Shown here piece by piece: positions 15,376-22,815 of a DNA stretch of 64,000 bases (position 1 is the stretch's first letter; every line of letters starts with the position of its first letter). Origin of the DNA: CAVSIS01 sp963814875 (GTDB lineage: Bacteria; Acidobacteriota; Thermoanaerobaculia; Thermoanaerobaculales; Sulfomarinibacteraceae); NCBI GenBank assembly GCA_963814875.1, contig CAWFFJ010000037.1, positions 1 through 64,000 on the forward strand, given 5' to 3'. The notes under the pieces are model-generated. The model was given only the letters and a program-made list of their open reading frames with translations, made no database searches and was not told where the DNA came from. A program made the position numbers and the translations under genes.

Positions 15376-15475
15376 AGAAGGTGAGGAGGTTAGAAGGTGA
15401 GGAGGTGAGGAGGTCTGAGGGTGCGAGACGCGACACGCGAGACGCGAGACGCGAGACGCGAGATGCAAGACGTTC
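15376..15475. repeat. Simple direct repeats of two kinds
   Basis: From about 15376 to 15418 the motif GAGGAGGT/AGAAGGTGAGGAGGT recurs. From about 15421 to 15472 an 8-base unit, GCGAGACG with variants, recurs at least five times. The intergenic region 15333-15563 holds nothing else I can name. Confidence 0.75.
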
Positions 15476-15563
15476 AGTTTGGGGAGGAGCTTGTCTCCTC
15501 CCGTGGTTGGGATCGAACTGACCACGACGATTCATGGTGCGCGGCGCGCTCTATACTGGCGCC

Positions 15564-16310
15564 ATGGCTCACGAGGCGACGAGTCCGACCTGTCCGATGT
15601 GCGGTGGTACCGGCTGGGCGCTGACCGAGTCGGACGGGATCGAGCTGGTGCGGCGGTGCGGCTGCGACGTCGAGCGGCGGCGGGCGGAGCAGCTCGCGGC
15701 CGCTGGGATTCCTGAGCGCTACCGCCACTGCACCCTCGAGAGCTTCGAGCTGTGGAACAAGGCCAAAGACCCCTCGCTCGGCCGGGCCAAGAAGGCGGTT
15801 CAGGAGTTCGTCGACCTCTATCCGCAGGTCGACAGGGGGCTGCTCCTGATGGGCGGGGTCGGCACCGGCAAGACCCACCTCGCCGTGGCGGCCCTCACCG
15901 GCCTGATCCGTGACAAGGGGGTGCGTGGTCGGTTCGCCGACTTCACCTCCCTGGTGCTCGAGATCCAAATGACCTTCGACGTGCCCGGCGGGAGCCGGAA
16001 CCTGCTGCGGCCCCTTGTGGAGGCCGAGCTGCTGGTGCTCGACGAGCTCGGAGCCGGCAAGACCAGCGCCTGGGTGACGGACCTCCTCTACTATCTGGTC
16101 AACACCCGCTACCTCGAGGGCAGGCTGACGATCTTCACGACCAACTTCCTCGATCCGCCCGACGTCCCCCGCCCGCAGGAGGAGTATCTCGCCGACCGTA
16201 TTTCGCGGCGAATCCGTTCGAGGCTGTTCGAGATGTGCAGGAGTGTCTCCCTGACGGGTGACGACTATCGAAAGAGGCAGTGGGCAACCCGCACCGAGAG
16301 GAACGCCTAG
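15564..16310 (+). CDS. DnaC/IstB-like AAA+ ATPase
   Basis: The 248-residue protein begins with a zinc-knuckle-like PTCPMCGGTGW...RRCGCD (residues 8-36) and then has an AAA+ core: Walker A LLMGGVGTGKTHLA, Walker B ELLVLDELGAGK, and sensor 1 LTIFTTNF. The C-terminal ADRISRRIRSRLFEMC is the arginine-rich lid. The layout matches bacterial DnaC/DnaI-type helicase loaders, which deliver the replicative helicase. IstB transposition helpers share this fold, but no istA is nearby. A TATACT at 15552-15557 sits just before the ATG. The SpoIID gene starts one base after its stop. Confidence 0.85.
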   Translation: MAHEATSPTCPMCGGTGWALTESDGIELVRRCGCDVERRRAEQLAAAGIPERYRHCTLESFELWNKAKDPSLGRAKKAVQEFVDLYPQVDRGLLLMGGVGTGKTHLAVAALTGLIRDKGVRGRFADFTSLVLEIQMTFDVPGGSRNLLRPLVEAELLVLDELGAGKTSAWVTDLLYYLVNTRYLEGRLTIFTTNFLDPPDVPRPQEEYLADRISRRIRSRLFEMCRSVSLTGDDYRKRQWATRTERNA

Positions 16311-16311
16311 C

Positions 16312-18453
16312 GTGGCGTTTCGTCGCGCGTTGCTTCCGGGCGTGCTCCTGCTCCTCGCCGGTTGCGCGAGCGCTCCGGTTCCGCCCCGACGCCCGGCGAT
16401 CGGGGCCACACCTACCGCGACGGTCGTGCCCGTGCCGCCCACCGAACCGACCCCGGTCCCGCCGACCCTGGTCCCGCCGAGGTCGCCGATCCCGCCGGCG
16501 GCGCCCGCGGTCGGCGACCTCGACTCGCCGTTGGTCCGCGTCCTGCTCGTTCGCGGTGCGGAGGCGAATCTGCCGCAGCCGGGCCGGCCCTACCGGGCGG
16601 TCTGGGACGGCGGCGCGACCTGGCTGTGGGGCCCGGTCACGGTGCGGCCGTCCCCCGCGACCACCTGGCAGGTCGGCGCGTGGGGCGATCCCGCTGCCGC
16701 CGCTGCGGCCGCCGAGCGGCTCGCGCACGCTCTGCCGAAAGGCGCAGAGGTCCTGCGCTCGGCGGGGGACGACGGGCTCGAGCGCGTGCAAGTGAGCTTT
16801 CCCGACGGCCCGGCCAACGCGCGCGACCTGGTTGCCGCGGCCGGCTTCCCGGGTGCGTTTGCCGTCCCGGGGGCAGCCTCGGTCCGCGTGGTCGGGGCCG
16901 GGGGCGGTGCGGTGGAGGCCGCCGAGGTCCGCCTCGAGCCTTCCGGGGACTGGCCGACGGACGTGGGGCAGCGCCGCTACCGGGGACGCTTCGTCGCCCG
17001 CGCCGCCGGCGGCGAGGTGCTGCTGATCAACGAGCTCAACATGGAGAGCTATCTGCTCGGCGTGGTGCCGGTCGAGATGGGTCCGGCGGTGTTTCCCGAG
17101 CTCGAGGCGCTCAAGGCCCAGGCGGTCGCCGCGCGGACCTATGCCGTCGCCCATCTGGGTGACCACGACTCCGAGGGCTACGACCTGTGCGCGACCCCGG
17201 CGTGCCAGGCGTACTCCGGGTTCGGGGCCGAGCACTCGCTATCGACCCGGGCCGTGCGTGAGACCGCAGGCCTGATCGCGACCTACGAGGGTGTACCGAT
17301 CGACGCCATGTACACCTCGACCTGCGGCGGCCACACCGAGGACGCCGCGGTGATTTTCCCGGACCGGGCACAGCCCTACCTGAGTGGGGTCGCGTGCCGC
17401 TGGGAGCGTCCCCTGGTGCTCACCGGGACCGGCGCGGACGGCCCGTGGCTCCCTCCGGCGCAGGCGGCGGTTCGGCTGGCGGACCTCGCGCTCGACCTCT
17501 CGCCCGGCCAAGACGGACCCGATCGGGTGCTGGCGGCGGTTGCGGCCGCGTGCGGACGCAGCCGCGGTCTCACGGCCGTGCCGGCCGACGTCGACGGCTG
17601 GACGGCCGTGCTTCTCGACGCCTGCGGGCTGAGCGACGCGGCCGTCCGGGTCGGCCGCAGCACAACCGGGGTTGACGGTCTGCTCGCGCTCTCCGACCTT
17701 TACGGGGCGGCCCTCGATCCGCCGCCGGCCGCCTGGCAGGCCGGTTGGCAGCTCGCGGCGGCCGGAGCCGCTCTCGAGATCGCGGGGGTGCTCACACGGG
17801 ACAGTGGCGAGGCGGTACCGCGCCCGGACGGGGTCGGCATCTACCCACGCCGGGCGTCGGCCTCCGAAACGCTGTCCTCGCCGCTTCCGCTGGTCGAGCG
17901 CTGGGGTGGGGCGGTGCGCGAGCGGGCGCAACTGGAGGTGGCTCCGGGAACTCGTCTCGAGCGGGTGCGGCGCGGCGACCGGGTGATCTCGCTCGCGGCG
18001 GTGCGCTCGGACGGCGACGGCGAGGCCGACCGGCGCTCGGCCTGGCGCGAGTGGGTGCGTGAGCGCGACTGGACGGACCTTGCCTCGCGGGTCGGCGTGC
18101 CGGACCTCGCGCGGCTCGAGGTCACCGCACGTGGCGTCTCCGGGCGCGTTGTCGGTCTCGCGGCAGTCGGACGCGGCGGCCAACGTCGCGAGTTCAGCGG
18201 CTTCGAGATCCGGCGGGTGCTCGACCTGCCCGAGACCCTGTTCGCAATGGTGCCCGTGACCCGCCCGGACGGTTCGGGTGGGATCCGCTTCCTCGGGCGC
18301 GGCTGGGGCCACGGCATCGGCCTGTGCCAGAACGGGGCCTACGGCCTCGCCCGGGCGGGGCGCAGCTTCGACGTGATCCTCGCGACCTACTACCAAGGCA
18401 TCACCCTGACACGGTGGGACGCCGTCACGACGGCAGCGCGACCCACCCCCTGA
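16312..18453 (+). CDS. SpoIID/LytB domain lipoprotein
   Basis: The 713-residue protein has a lipobox, LLLLAGC (Cys at residue 18), and then a proline-rich linker with PVPPTEPTPVPPTLVPPRSP. A SPOR-like stretch (about 90-170) is followed by the SpoIID core: NELNMESYLLGVVPVEMG, LEALKAQAVAARTYAVAH, TSTCGGHTEDA, and near the C-terminus FLGRGWGHGIGLCQNGAYGLARAG. SpoIID enzymes trim peptidoglycan as lytic transglycosylases on denuded glycan; outside spore-formers the family is linked to wall remodelling. A large insert lies between the two halves of the core. GTG 16312 is chosen because the lipoprotein signal begins there. Confidence 0.88.
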   Translation: MAFRRALLPGVLLLLAGCASAPVPPRRPAIGATPTATVVPVPPTEPTPVPPTLVPPRSPIPPAAPAVGDLDSPLVRVLLVRGAEANLPQPGRPYRAVWDGGATWLWGPVTVRPSPATTWQVGAWGDPAAAAAAAERLAHALPKGAEVLRSAGDDGLERVQVSFPDGPANARDLVAAAGFPGAFAVPGAASVRVVGAGGGAVEAAEVRLEPSGDWPTDVGQRRYRGRFVARAAGGEVLLINELNMESYLLGVVPVEMGPAVFPELEALKAQAVAARTYAVAHLGDHDSEGYDLCATPACQAYSGFGAEHSLSTRAVRETAGLIATYEGVPIDAMYTSTCGGHTEDAAVIFPDRAQPYLSGVACRWERPLVLTGTGADGPWLPPAQAAVRLADLALDLSPGQDGPDRVLAAVAAACGRSRGLTAVPADVDGWTAVLLDACGLSDAAVRVGRSTTGVDGLLALSDLYGAALDPPPAAWQAGWQLAAAGAALEIAGVLTRDSGEAVPRPDGVGIYPRRASASETLSSPLPLVERWGGAVRERAQLEVAPGTRLERVRRGDRVISLAAVRSDGDGEADRRSAWREWVRERDWTDLASRVGVPDLARLEVTARGVSGRVVGLAAVGRGGQRREFSGFEIRRVLDLPETLFAMVPVTRPDGSGGIRFLGRGWGHGIGLCQNGAYGLARAGRSFDVILATYYQGITLTRWDAVTTAARPTP

Positions 18454-18462
18454 ACGAAGCCG

Positions 18463-19563
18463 ATGCGCGCAGCCCTGGTGGTCATGGCGAGGAAGTACAG
18501 CGGAGCGGGTGCCGTCGCCGAGCACTGTGCGCGGGCGTTGCACCGGGTCGGCGTCGAGGCGCGGCTGCTCTTCCCCCGCGGACGCAACCTCGAGAACCGC
18601 CTCGCCGGAGTGGGCTGGGCCGACGCCGACCTCGTCAAGGAGCGCCACCCTGGAGACCTCGCCCGCAACTTCGCGGCGGTCCGGCGCTTCACCGACGCCG
18701 CCGACGTCGTGGTCTGCCACCTTCCCCACGACCACCTGCTGTGCGTCGCGGCCGGTGTCCACCGGCGCAAACCTCTCGTGCGCGCGTTCCGCAACAGCTC
18801 GCACCTTCACCGCGATCCGTGGCACCGGGCGCTGTCGCATCGCCTTTCCGGCACGCTGCTCGCCCACAGCGGGATGGCTCGCCGCCTCGAGCGGTGCGTC
18901 CCGGGCGTGCCGCACGCTGCGATCCCGGTCCCGCTCGAGGACCGTTTCCAGCCCGGCGGAGACGGCGCCACCTGGCGCCGGGGGCTCGGAATTCCGGTCG
19001 GAGCCCCGGTACTCGGCAGCGTCGGCAAGCTTGCCGCCCGGCGCGGCTTCGAGACCGTGCTCGAGGTCGCTGCCCGGCTCGACCCCGATCTGCACGTCAT
19101 CATCGTGGGCCACGGCGAGCTGCAGCCGAGGCTCGAGCGGTTGGCGGCCCGGCTCGGGGTGGCCGAACGCGTCCGTTGGACGGGATACGTCGAGGAGGAG
19201 CTGCACGACCTCTACGCCGCGATGGACGTCGTGATCTACACCGCCGCCGGCTCGGACCACGGCCACCGCATGATCTCGGAGGCACAGGGGTGCGCGCGCC
19301 CGGTGGTGGCCGCGCGCCTGCCCGGGGTCGCGGGCCTCATCGACGACGGCCGCACCGGACGCATTACGGCGCCCGACCCAACCTCCCTCGCGAGCGCAGT
19401 GAGCGAGCTGCTCGCCGATCGAGCCGCAGCCGACGCGATGGCCCGCACCGCGGCCTCCGCGGTCGAAGCGCGCCGCTTCGCCCCGGTCGGTGCCCGGCTC
19501 CAGTCCTTCCTCGCCGAAGTCGTCGCTCGCGCGGGCGAGGGAACGACCACGTCAACTCTCTGA
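18463..19563 (+). CDS. GT4-type glycosyltransferase
   Basis: A 366-residue GT-B enzyme. The N-terminus (AALVVMARKYSGAGAVAEHCARAL) has the glycine-rich acceptor loop, and the C-terminal half has VLGSVGKLAARRGFETVLEVA, WTGYVEEELHDLYAAMDVVIYT and MISEAQGCARPVVAARLPGVAGLI. The E-x7-E pair of typical GT4 enzymes is partly replaced (SDHGHRMISEAQ), so only the second Glu is clear. It starts nine bases after the SpoIID stop and is probably cotranscribed. The acceptor is unknown; an envelope glycan is likely. Confidence 0.85.
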   Translation: MRAALVVMARKYSGAGAVAEHCARALHRVGVEARLLFPRGRNLENRLAGVGWADADLVKERHPGDLARNFAAVRRFTDAADVVVCHLPHDHLLCVAAGVHRRKPLVRAFRNSSHLHRDPWHRALSHRLSGTLLAHSGMARRLERCVPGVPHAAIPVPLEDRFQPGGDGATWRRGLGIPVGAPVLGSVGKLAARRGFETVLEVAARLDPDLHVIIVGHGELQPRLERLAARLGVAERVRWTGYVEEELHDLYAAMDVVIYTAAGSDHGHRMISEAQGCARPVVAARLPGVAGLIDDGRTGRITAPDPTSLASAVSELLADRAAADAMARTAASAVEARRFAPVGARLQSFLAEVVARAGEGTTTSTL

Positions 19564-19586
19564 CCTCAGGATGTGCGCAGCTCATC

Positions 19587-19644
19587 CACAGGAAAGATGC
19601 CACCGAGGCCGGCGATCGCCGGCCTCGGTGGCGTCTTTCCTGTG
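19587..19644. terminator. 58-nt near-perfect palindrome between glycosyltransferase and argS
   Basis: The two 29-base halves are complementary apart from a single T/G pair, which can still form as a G-U wobble in RNA. The centre is GATC with no unpaired loop. It starts 23 bases after the glycosyltransferase stop and ends 27 bases before the argS start. The far arm, with TCTTTCC, offers only a weak T run. It most likely stops transcription in both directions. Confidence 0.6.
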
Positions 19645-19671
19645 TAGAATCGTTGCCCGACCGGAGGAACC

Positions 19672-21843
19672 ATGCCGCTGACCGCGATCCGCCGCCAGGC
19701 CGCAGCCGCCATCGCCGACGCCCTCGAGCAGGCGTTCGGCCACCGGCCCGACTCCGTCGATCTCGAGGTGCCGCCGCGCCGCGACCTCGGCGACCTCGCC
19801 TGGCCCGGCGCACTTCCGCTAGCCAGGGTGCTGCGGCGCGCTCCACGCCAGGTCGCCGACGCGGTGGTCAACGCCGCGAAGCTCCCTTCCGAGGTCATCC
19901 GGGTGGAAGTGGCCGGGCCCGGTTTCGTCAACCTGTACCTCGATCGCTCGAAGGTCCTGTGCGATCTGCTCGCCGGCAAGCGCCACCGCGAAGAGGGCGC
20001 CGGCGGCAAGGTCATCGTCGAGCACACCAATATCAACCCGAACAAGGCGGCCCACATCGGCCACCTGCGCAACGCGGTGCTCGGCGACGTGCTGGTGCGA
20101 TGCCTGCGCCACCTCGGCCACGAGGTCGAGGTCCAGAACTACATCGACGACACCGGCGTCCAGGTCGCCGATGTCGTGGTCGGCGCGCTGCACCTGCCCG
20201 AGACTGAGGTCGCCGCCGCGCTCGGGGTCGAGGTTGCGCGCCGTGACGAGCTCATTCAGACGATCGCGGGGCGGATCCCCGACGACGGAGTGCCCGTGCC
20301 CGCCACCGACGACTTCGACGATCTGTGCTGGGACCTCTACCCGAGGGTCACCGCGCGCTACGAGTCCGAGCCGGAGTTCGCAGCGCACCGGGCCGAGGTG
20401 CTGCACGCGCTCGAAGGCGGGCACGACGGCATGCCGTTCGACGAAGCGCTGTACCTCCTCGCCGGGGCCGTCATTTCCGGCGAGCCCTACCCAGCGCGGG
20501 CGGTAGCGCGCTTCGCTGCCGCGGTGGCGGAGGGCAACGTGCGCTGCCACCTGGCGACCATGGCCCGGCTCGGCGTCGCCTACGACCTGCTGCCCCACGA
20601 ATCGGACATCCTCGAGCTCGGCTTCTGGCGCCGCGCCTTCGAGTTGCTCGAGGCGGCGGGGGCCATCCGCCTCGAGAGCGACGGCAAGAACGCCGGCTGC
20701 TGGGTGATGTCGCTGGCGGCGAGCCCCGAGTTTGCCGAGATGGACGATCCCGACAAGATTCTGGTGCGCTCCAACGGCACCGTGACCTACACCGGCAAGG
20801 ACATCGCGTACCAGCTGTGGAAGCTGGGGCTGCTCGACGACCGGGACGGCTCGCGCCACGATTTCGGCTACCGCCAGTTTGCCGCCTGGTGTCAGCTCGG
20901 ACCGGCGCAGCCGGTGGCCTACGGTGGCGGCGACGGCGTCCTGGTACGGACGACCGCAAACGTCGGGGAGAGGGTCGGCGATCGTGAGTTCGGAGCGGGA
21001 GAGAGGGTCTACAACGTCATCGACGTGCGCCAGTCGTACCCTCAGAAGGTCGTACGCGAGGCGGTGCGGGTTCTCGGCCACGCCGGCGAGGCCGACGCCT
21101 CGGTCCACTTCGCCTACGAGATGGTCGCGCTCACCCCGGCGGCCGTGCGCCGGATCGAGGATCGCACCGGCACCAGCTTCGGGCTCTCCGCCGAGGACAT
21201 GTCGAAGTCCTACGTCGAGATGTCGGGGCGGCGCGGGATCGGGGTCAAGGCCGACGAGTTCCTCGACACTTTGATCGAGGCCGCGGCCGACGCGGTCCGC
21301 ACCCGTACGACTGGTGGCCTGACCGCTGAGGAAATCGGGGCCCGCGCCCGCGCGATCGCGGTCGGCGCACTGCGCTACCTGATGGCGCGCCAATCGCGCA
21401 CCCGGGTTCTCGCCTTCGACTTCGACGAGGCGCTCGCGTTCGAGGGCGACACCGGCCCCTACCTGCAGTACTCGGCGGTACGTGCGGCCAAGGTCTTCGA
21501 CAAGCTGCGCCAGCGCCGCGGCGAGGGCGAGGTCGGGTTGGACGAGCTTCCGGCGTTGACCGAAGCCGAGCTACCTGACGACCTCTGGCAGCTCGTTTTC
21601 GAGTGCGCCCTCCTTCGCGAGCTCGTCGCGCAGGCGGTGGCGTCGCTCGAGTTCTCACTGGTCGCGCAGCACGTCCACGGGATGGCGCAGCTCTTCCACC
21701 GCCTCTACCACGGTCACCCCGTGACCCAGGAGGAGGACGCCGCGGTCCGCCGTGTGCGGCGGGCTGTCTTCACCGTGTTCGCGCGTGAGGTGCGGACCGT
21801 GCTCGAGGAGCTGCTCGGCATCCCGGTCCCGGAGGAGATGTGA
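19672..21843 (+). CDS. argS: Arginyl-tRNA synthetase
   Basis: The 723-residue protein has the ArgS N-terminal domain (residues 1-100), the class I HIGH motif in NPNKAAHIGHLRNAVLGD (His128-His131), YIDDTGVQ, the MSKS-type loop in SAEDMSKSYVEMSGRRG and an anticodon-binding helical C-terminus. It charges tRNA-Arg. It is longer than the usual 550-600 residues; extra sequence lies mainly between residues about 185 and 285. CCGGAGGAACC precedes the ATG. Its stop overlaps the GTG of the next gene, so the two are translationally coupled. Confidence 0.96.
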   Translation: MPLTAIRRQAAAAIADALEQAFGHRPDSVDLEVPPRRDLGDLAWPGALPLARVLRRAPRQVADAVVNAAKLPSEVIRVEVAGPGFVNLYLDRSKVLCDLLAGKRHREEGAGGKVIVEHTNINPNKAAHIGHLRNAVLGDVLVRCLRHLGHEVEVQNYIDDTGVQVADVVVGALHLPETEVAAALGVEVARRDELIQTIAGRIPDDGVPVPATDDFDDLCWDLYPRVTARYESEPEFAAHRAEVLHALEGGHDGMPFDEALYLLAGAVISGEPYPARAVARFAAAVAEGNVRCHLATMARLGVAYDLLPHESDILELGFWRRAFELLEAAGAIRLESDGKNAGCWVMSLAASPEFAEMDDPDKILVRSNGTVTYTGKDIAYQLWKLGLLDDRDGSRHDFGYRQFAAWCQLGPAQPVAYGGGDGVLVRTTANVGERVGDREFGAGERVYNVIDVRQSYPQKVVREAVRVLGHAGEADASVHFAYEMVALTPAAVRRIEDRTGTSFGLSAEDMSKSYVEMSGRRGIGVKADEFLDTLIEAAADAVRTRTTGGLTAEEIGARARAIAVGALRYLMARQSRTRVLAFDFDEALAFEGDTGPYLQYSAVRAAKVFDKLRQRRGEGEVGLDELPALTEAELPDDLWQLVFECALLRELVAQAVASLEFSLVAQHVHGMAQLFHRLYHGHPVTQEEDAAVRRVRRAVFTVFAREVRTVLEELLGIPVPEEM

Positions 21844-22316
21844 CCTCGGACAACGCCCGCCGCGCCCGCTACCTCCGCGTCCGCGATCAGCTGGCGGAGC
21901 TGATCGCCAAGACCGACGACCCGCTCGCCCACCGGGCGACGGCGGCGGCCCTGCTCCACCACAAGATCACCGGCGCGTCGTGGACCGGCTTTTACATGCT
22001 GCGCGACGGCGAGCTGGTGGTCGACGCCTACCAGGGACCGGTGGCCTGCCTGGTGCTCGCCGCCCACACCGGGGTGTGCTGGGCGGCGATCGACCGCCAC
22101 GAGAGCCTGGTGGTGGCCGACGTCCACGCGTTTCCCGGCCACATCGCCTGCGACTCCCAGAGCCGCTCCGAGGTCGTGGTCCCGATCTTCGGCGCCGACG
22201 GCGAGCCGATCGGGGTGCTCGACGTCGACTCGCACCGTCCAGACGCCTTCGACGACGTCGACCGAGAGGGTTACGAGTCGATCGTGCGTCTACTCGAGTC
22301 GCGCTGGAACGGGTGA
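21840..22316 (+). CDS. msrC: GAF-domain free-methionine-(R)-sulfoxide reductase
   Basis: The 158-residue protein is a single GAF domain of the fRMsr type. The three cysteines of the family are in place: GPVAC, TGVCW and HIACDSQSRSEVVVP. WTGFYMLRDGELV and GVLDVDSHRPDAFDDVD also match. It reduces free methionine-R-sulfoxide and so repairs oxidised methionine. The start is GTG at 21840, within the ATGTGA that ends argS. One detail differs from many relatives: GVCW replaces GVCG. Confidence 0.88.
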   Translation: MTSDNARRARYLRVRDQLAELIAKTDDPLAHRATAAALLHHKITGASWTGFYMLRDGELVVDAYQGPVACLVLAAHTGVCWAAIDRHESLVVADVHAFPGHIACDSQSRSEVVVPIFGADGEPIGVLDVDSHRPDAFDDVDREGYESIVRLLESRWNG

Positions 22317-22448
22317 GCTTTCCTTCCCGTTTCGCGGCGGTGTAGACTGTATCGAGACCGTGCACGTCGCGATTCATGCTTGCAAATCTCAACAGGGTCG
22401 ATCGCACCACTACGATGCGCTCGACCACCCTTGGGGAAGGGGGACATC

Positions 22449-22805
22449 ATGGCGGTGACTCAGAAGTATGTCGACGTCACCATTACGTACGACGCACAGA
22501 CCGGGAAGATCGCCGTCAGTCCGGATCCGGCACAGCTGTACTGGGTCACCGGCCCGGACTCGGCGCGCTGGAGAGTGGGCTCCACGCCGTCGAAGGCCGG
22601 CAGCTTCGACATCCACTTCGACGCGGGCGGCTCGCCCTTCACGGATTCGGGCCTCAACCTCGATGCCAGCGGTCCCGCGCTGATCGGGACCGGCAACACG
22701 CAGGTGAAGGGCACCTTCAAGTACTCGGTCGTGTTCCGCGACGCCAACGGCAACGTGGTCGCGAGCGAGGATCCGAGGTTGGACAACGACGACCAGCCGC
22801 ATTAA
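22449..22805 (+). CDS. Small hypothetical protein
   Basis: A 118-residue soluble protein, rich in Asp, Ser and Thr, with no signal peptide. GGGGAAGGGGG precedes the ATG at 22449. The repeated beta-type stretches VDVTITYDAQTGKIAVSPDP, GSFDIHFDAGGSPF and GTFKYSVVFRDANGNVVASEDPRLD suggest an Ig-like or beta-sandwich fold. I do not recognise the family. It is convergent with the kinase gene that follows, with 10 bases between stops. Confidence 0.6.
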   Translation: MAVTQKYVDVTITYDAQTGKIAVSPDPAQLYWVTGPDSARWRVGSTPSKAGSFDIHFDAGGSPFTDSGLNLDASGPALIGTGNTQVKGTFKYSVVFRDANGNVVASEDPRLDNDDQPH

Positions 22806-22815
22806 TGAGGGGTCG

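Noticed and set aside
15376..15475. A CRISPR array
   Set aside because: Units are 8-15 bases long without spacers, and no cas genes are in the window.
15564..16310. An IS21 transposition helper (IstB)
   Set aside because: The AAA+ core is similar, but there is no istA or inverted repeat nearby, and the zinc-knuckle N-terminus fits DnaC-type loaders.
17239..19266. A 675-residue minus-strand ORF over SpoIID and glycosyltransferase genes
   Set aside because: Antisense shadow; it spans two real genes and has no start signal or motif.
19587..19671. A riboswitch or T-box leader for argS
   Set aside because: The palindrome has no specifier loop, antiterminator or other conserved element, and it starts right after the preceding gene.
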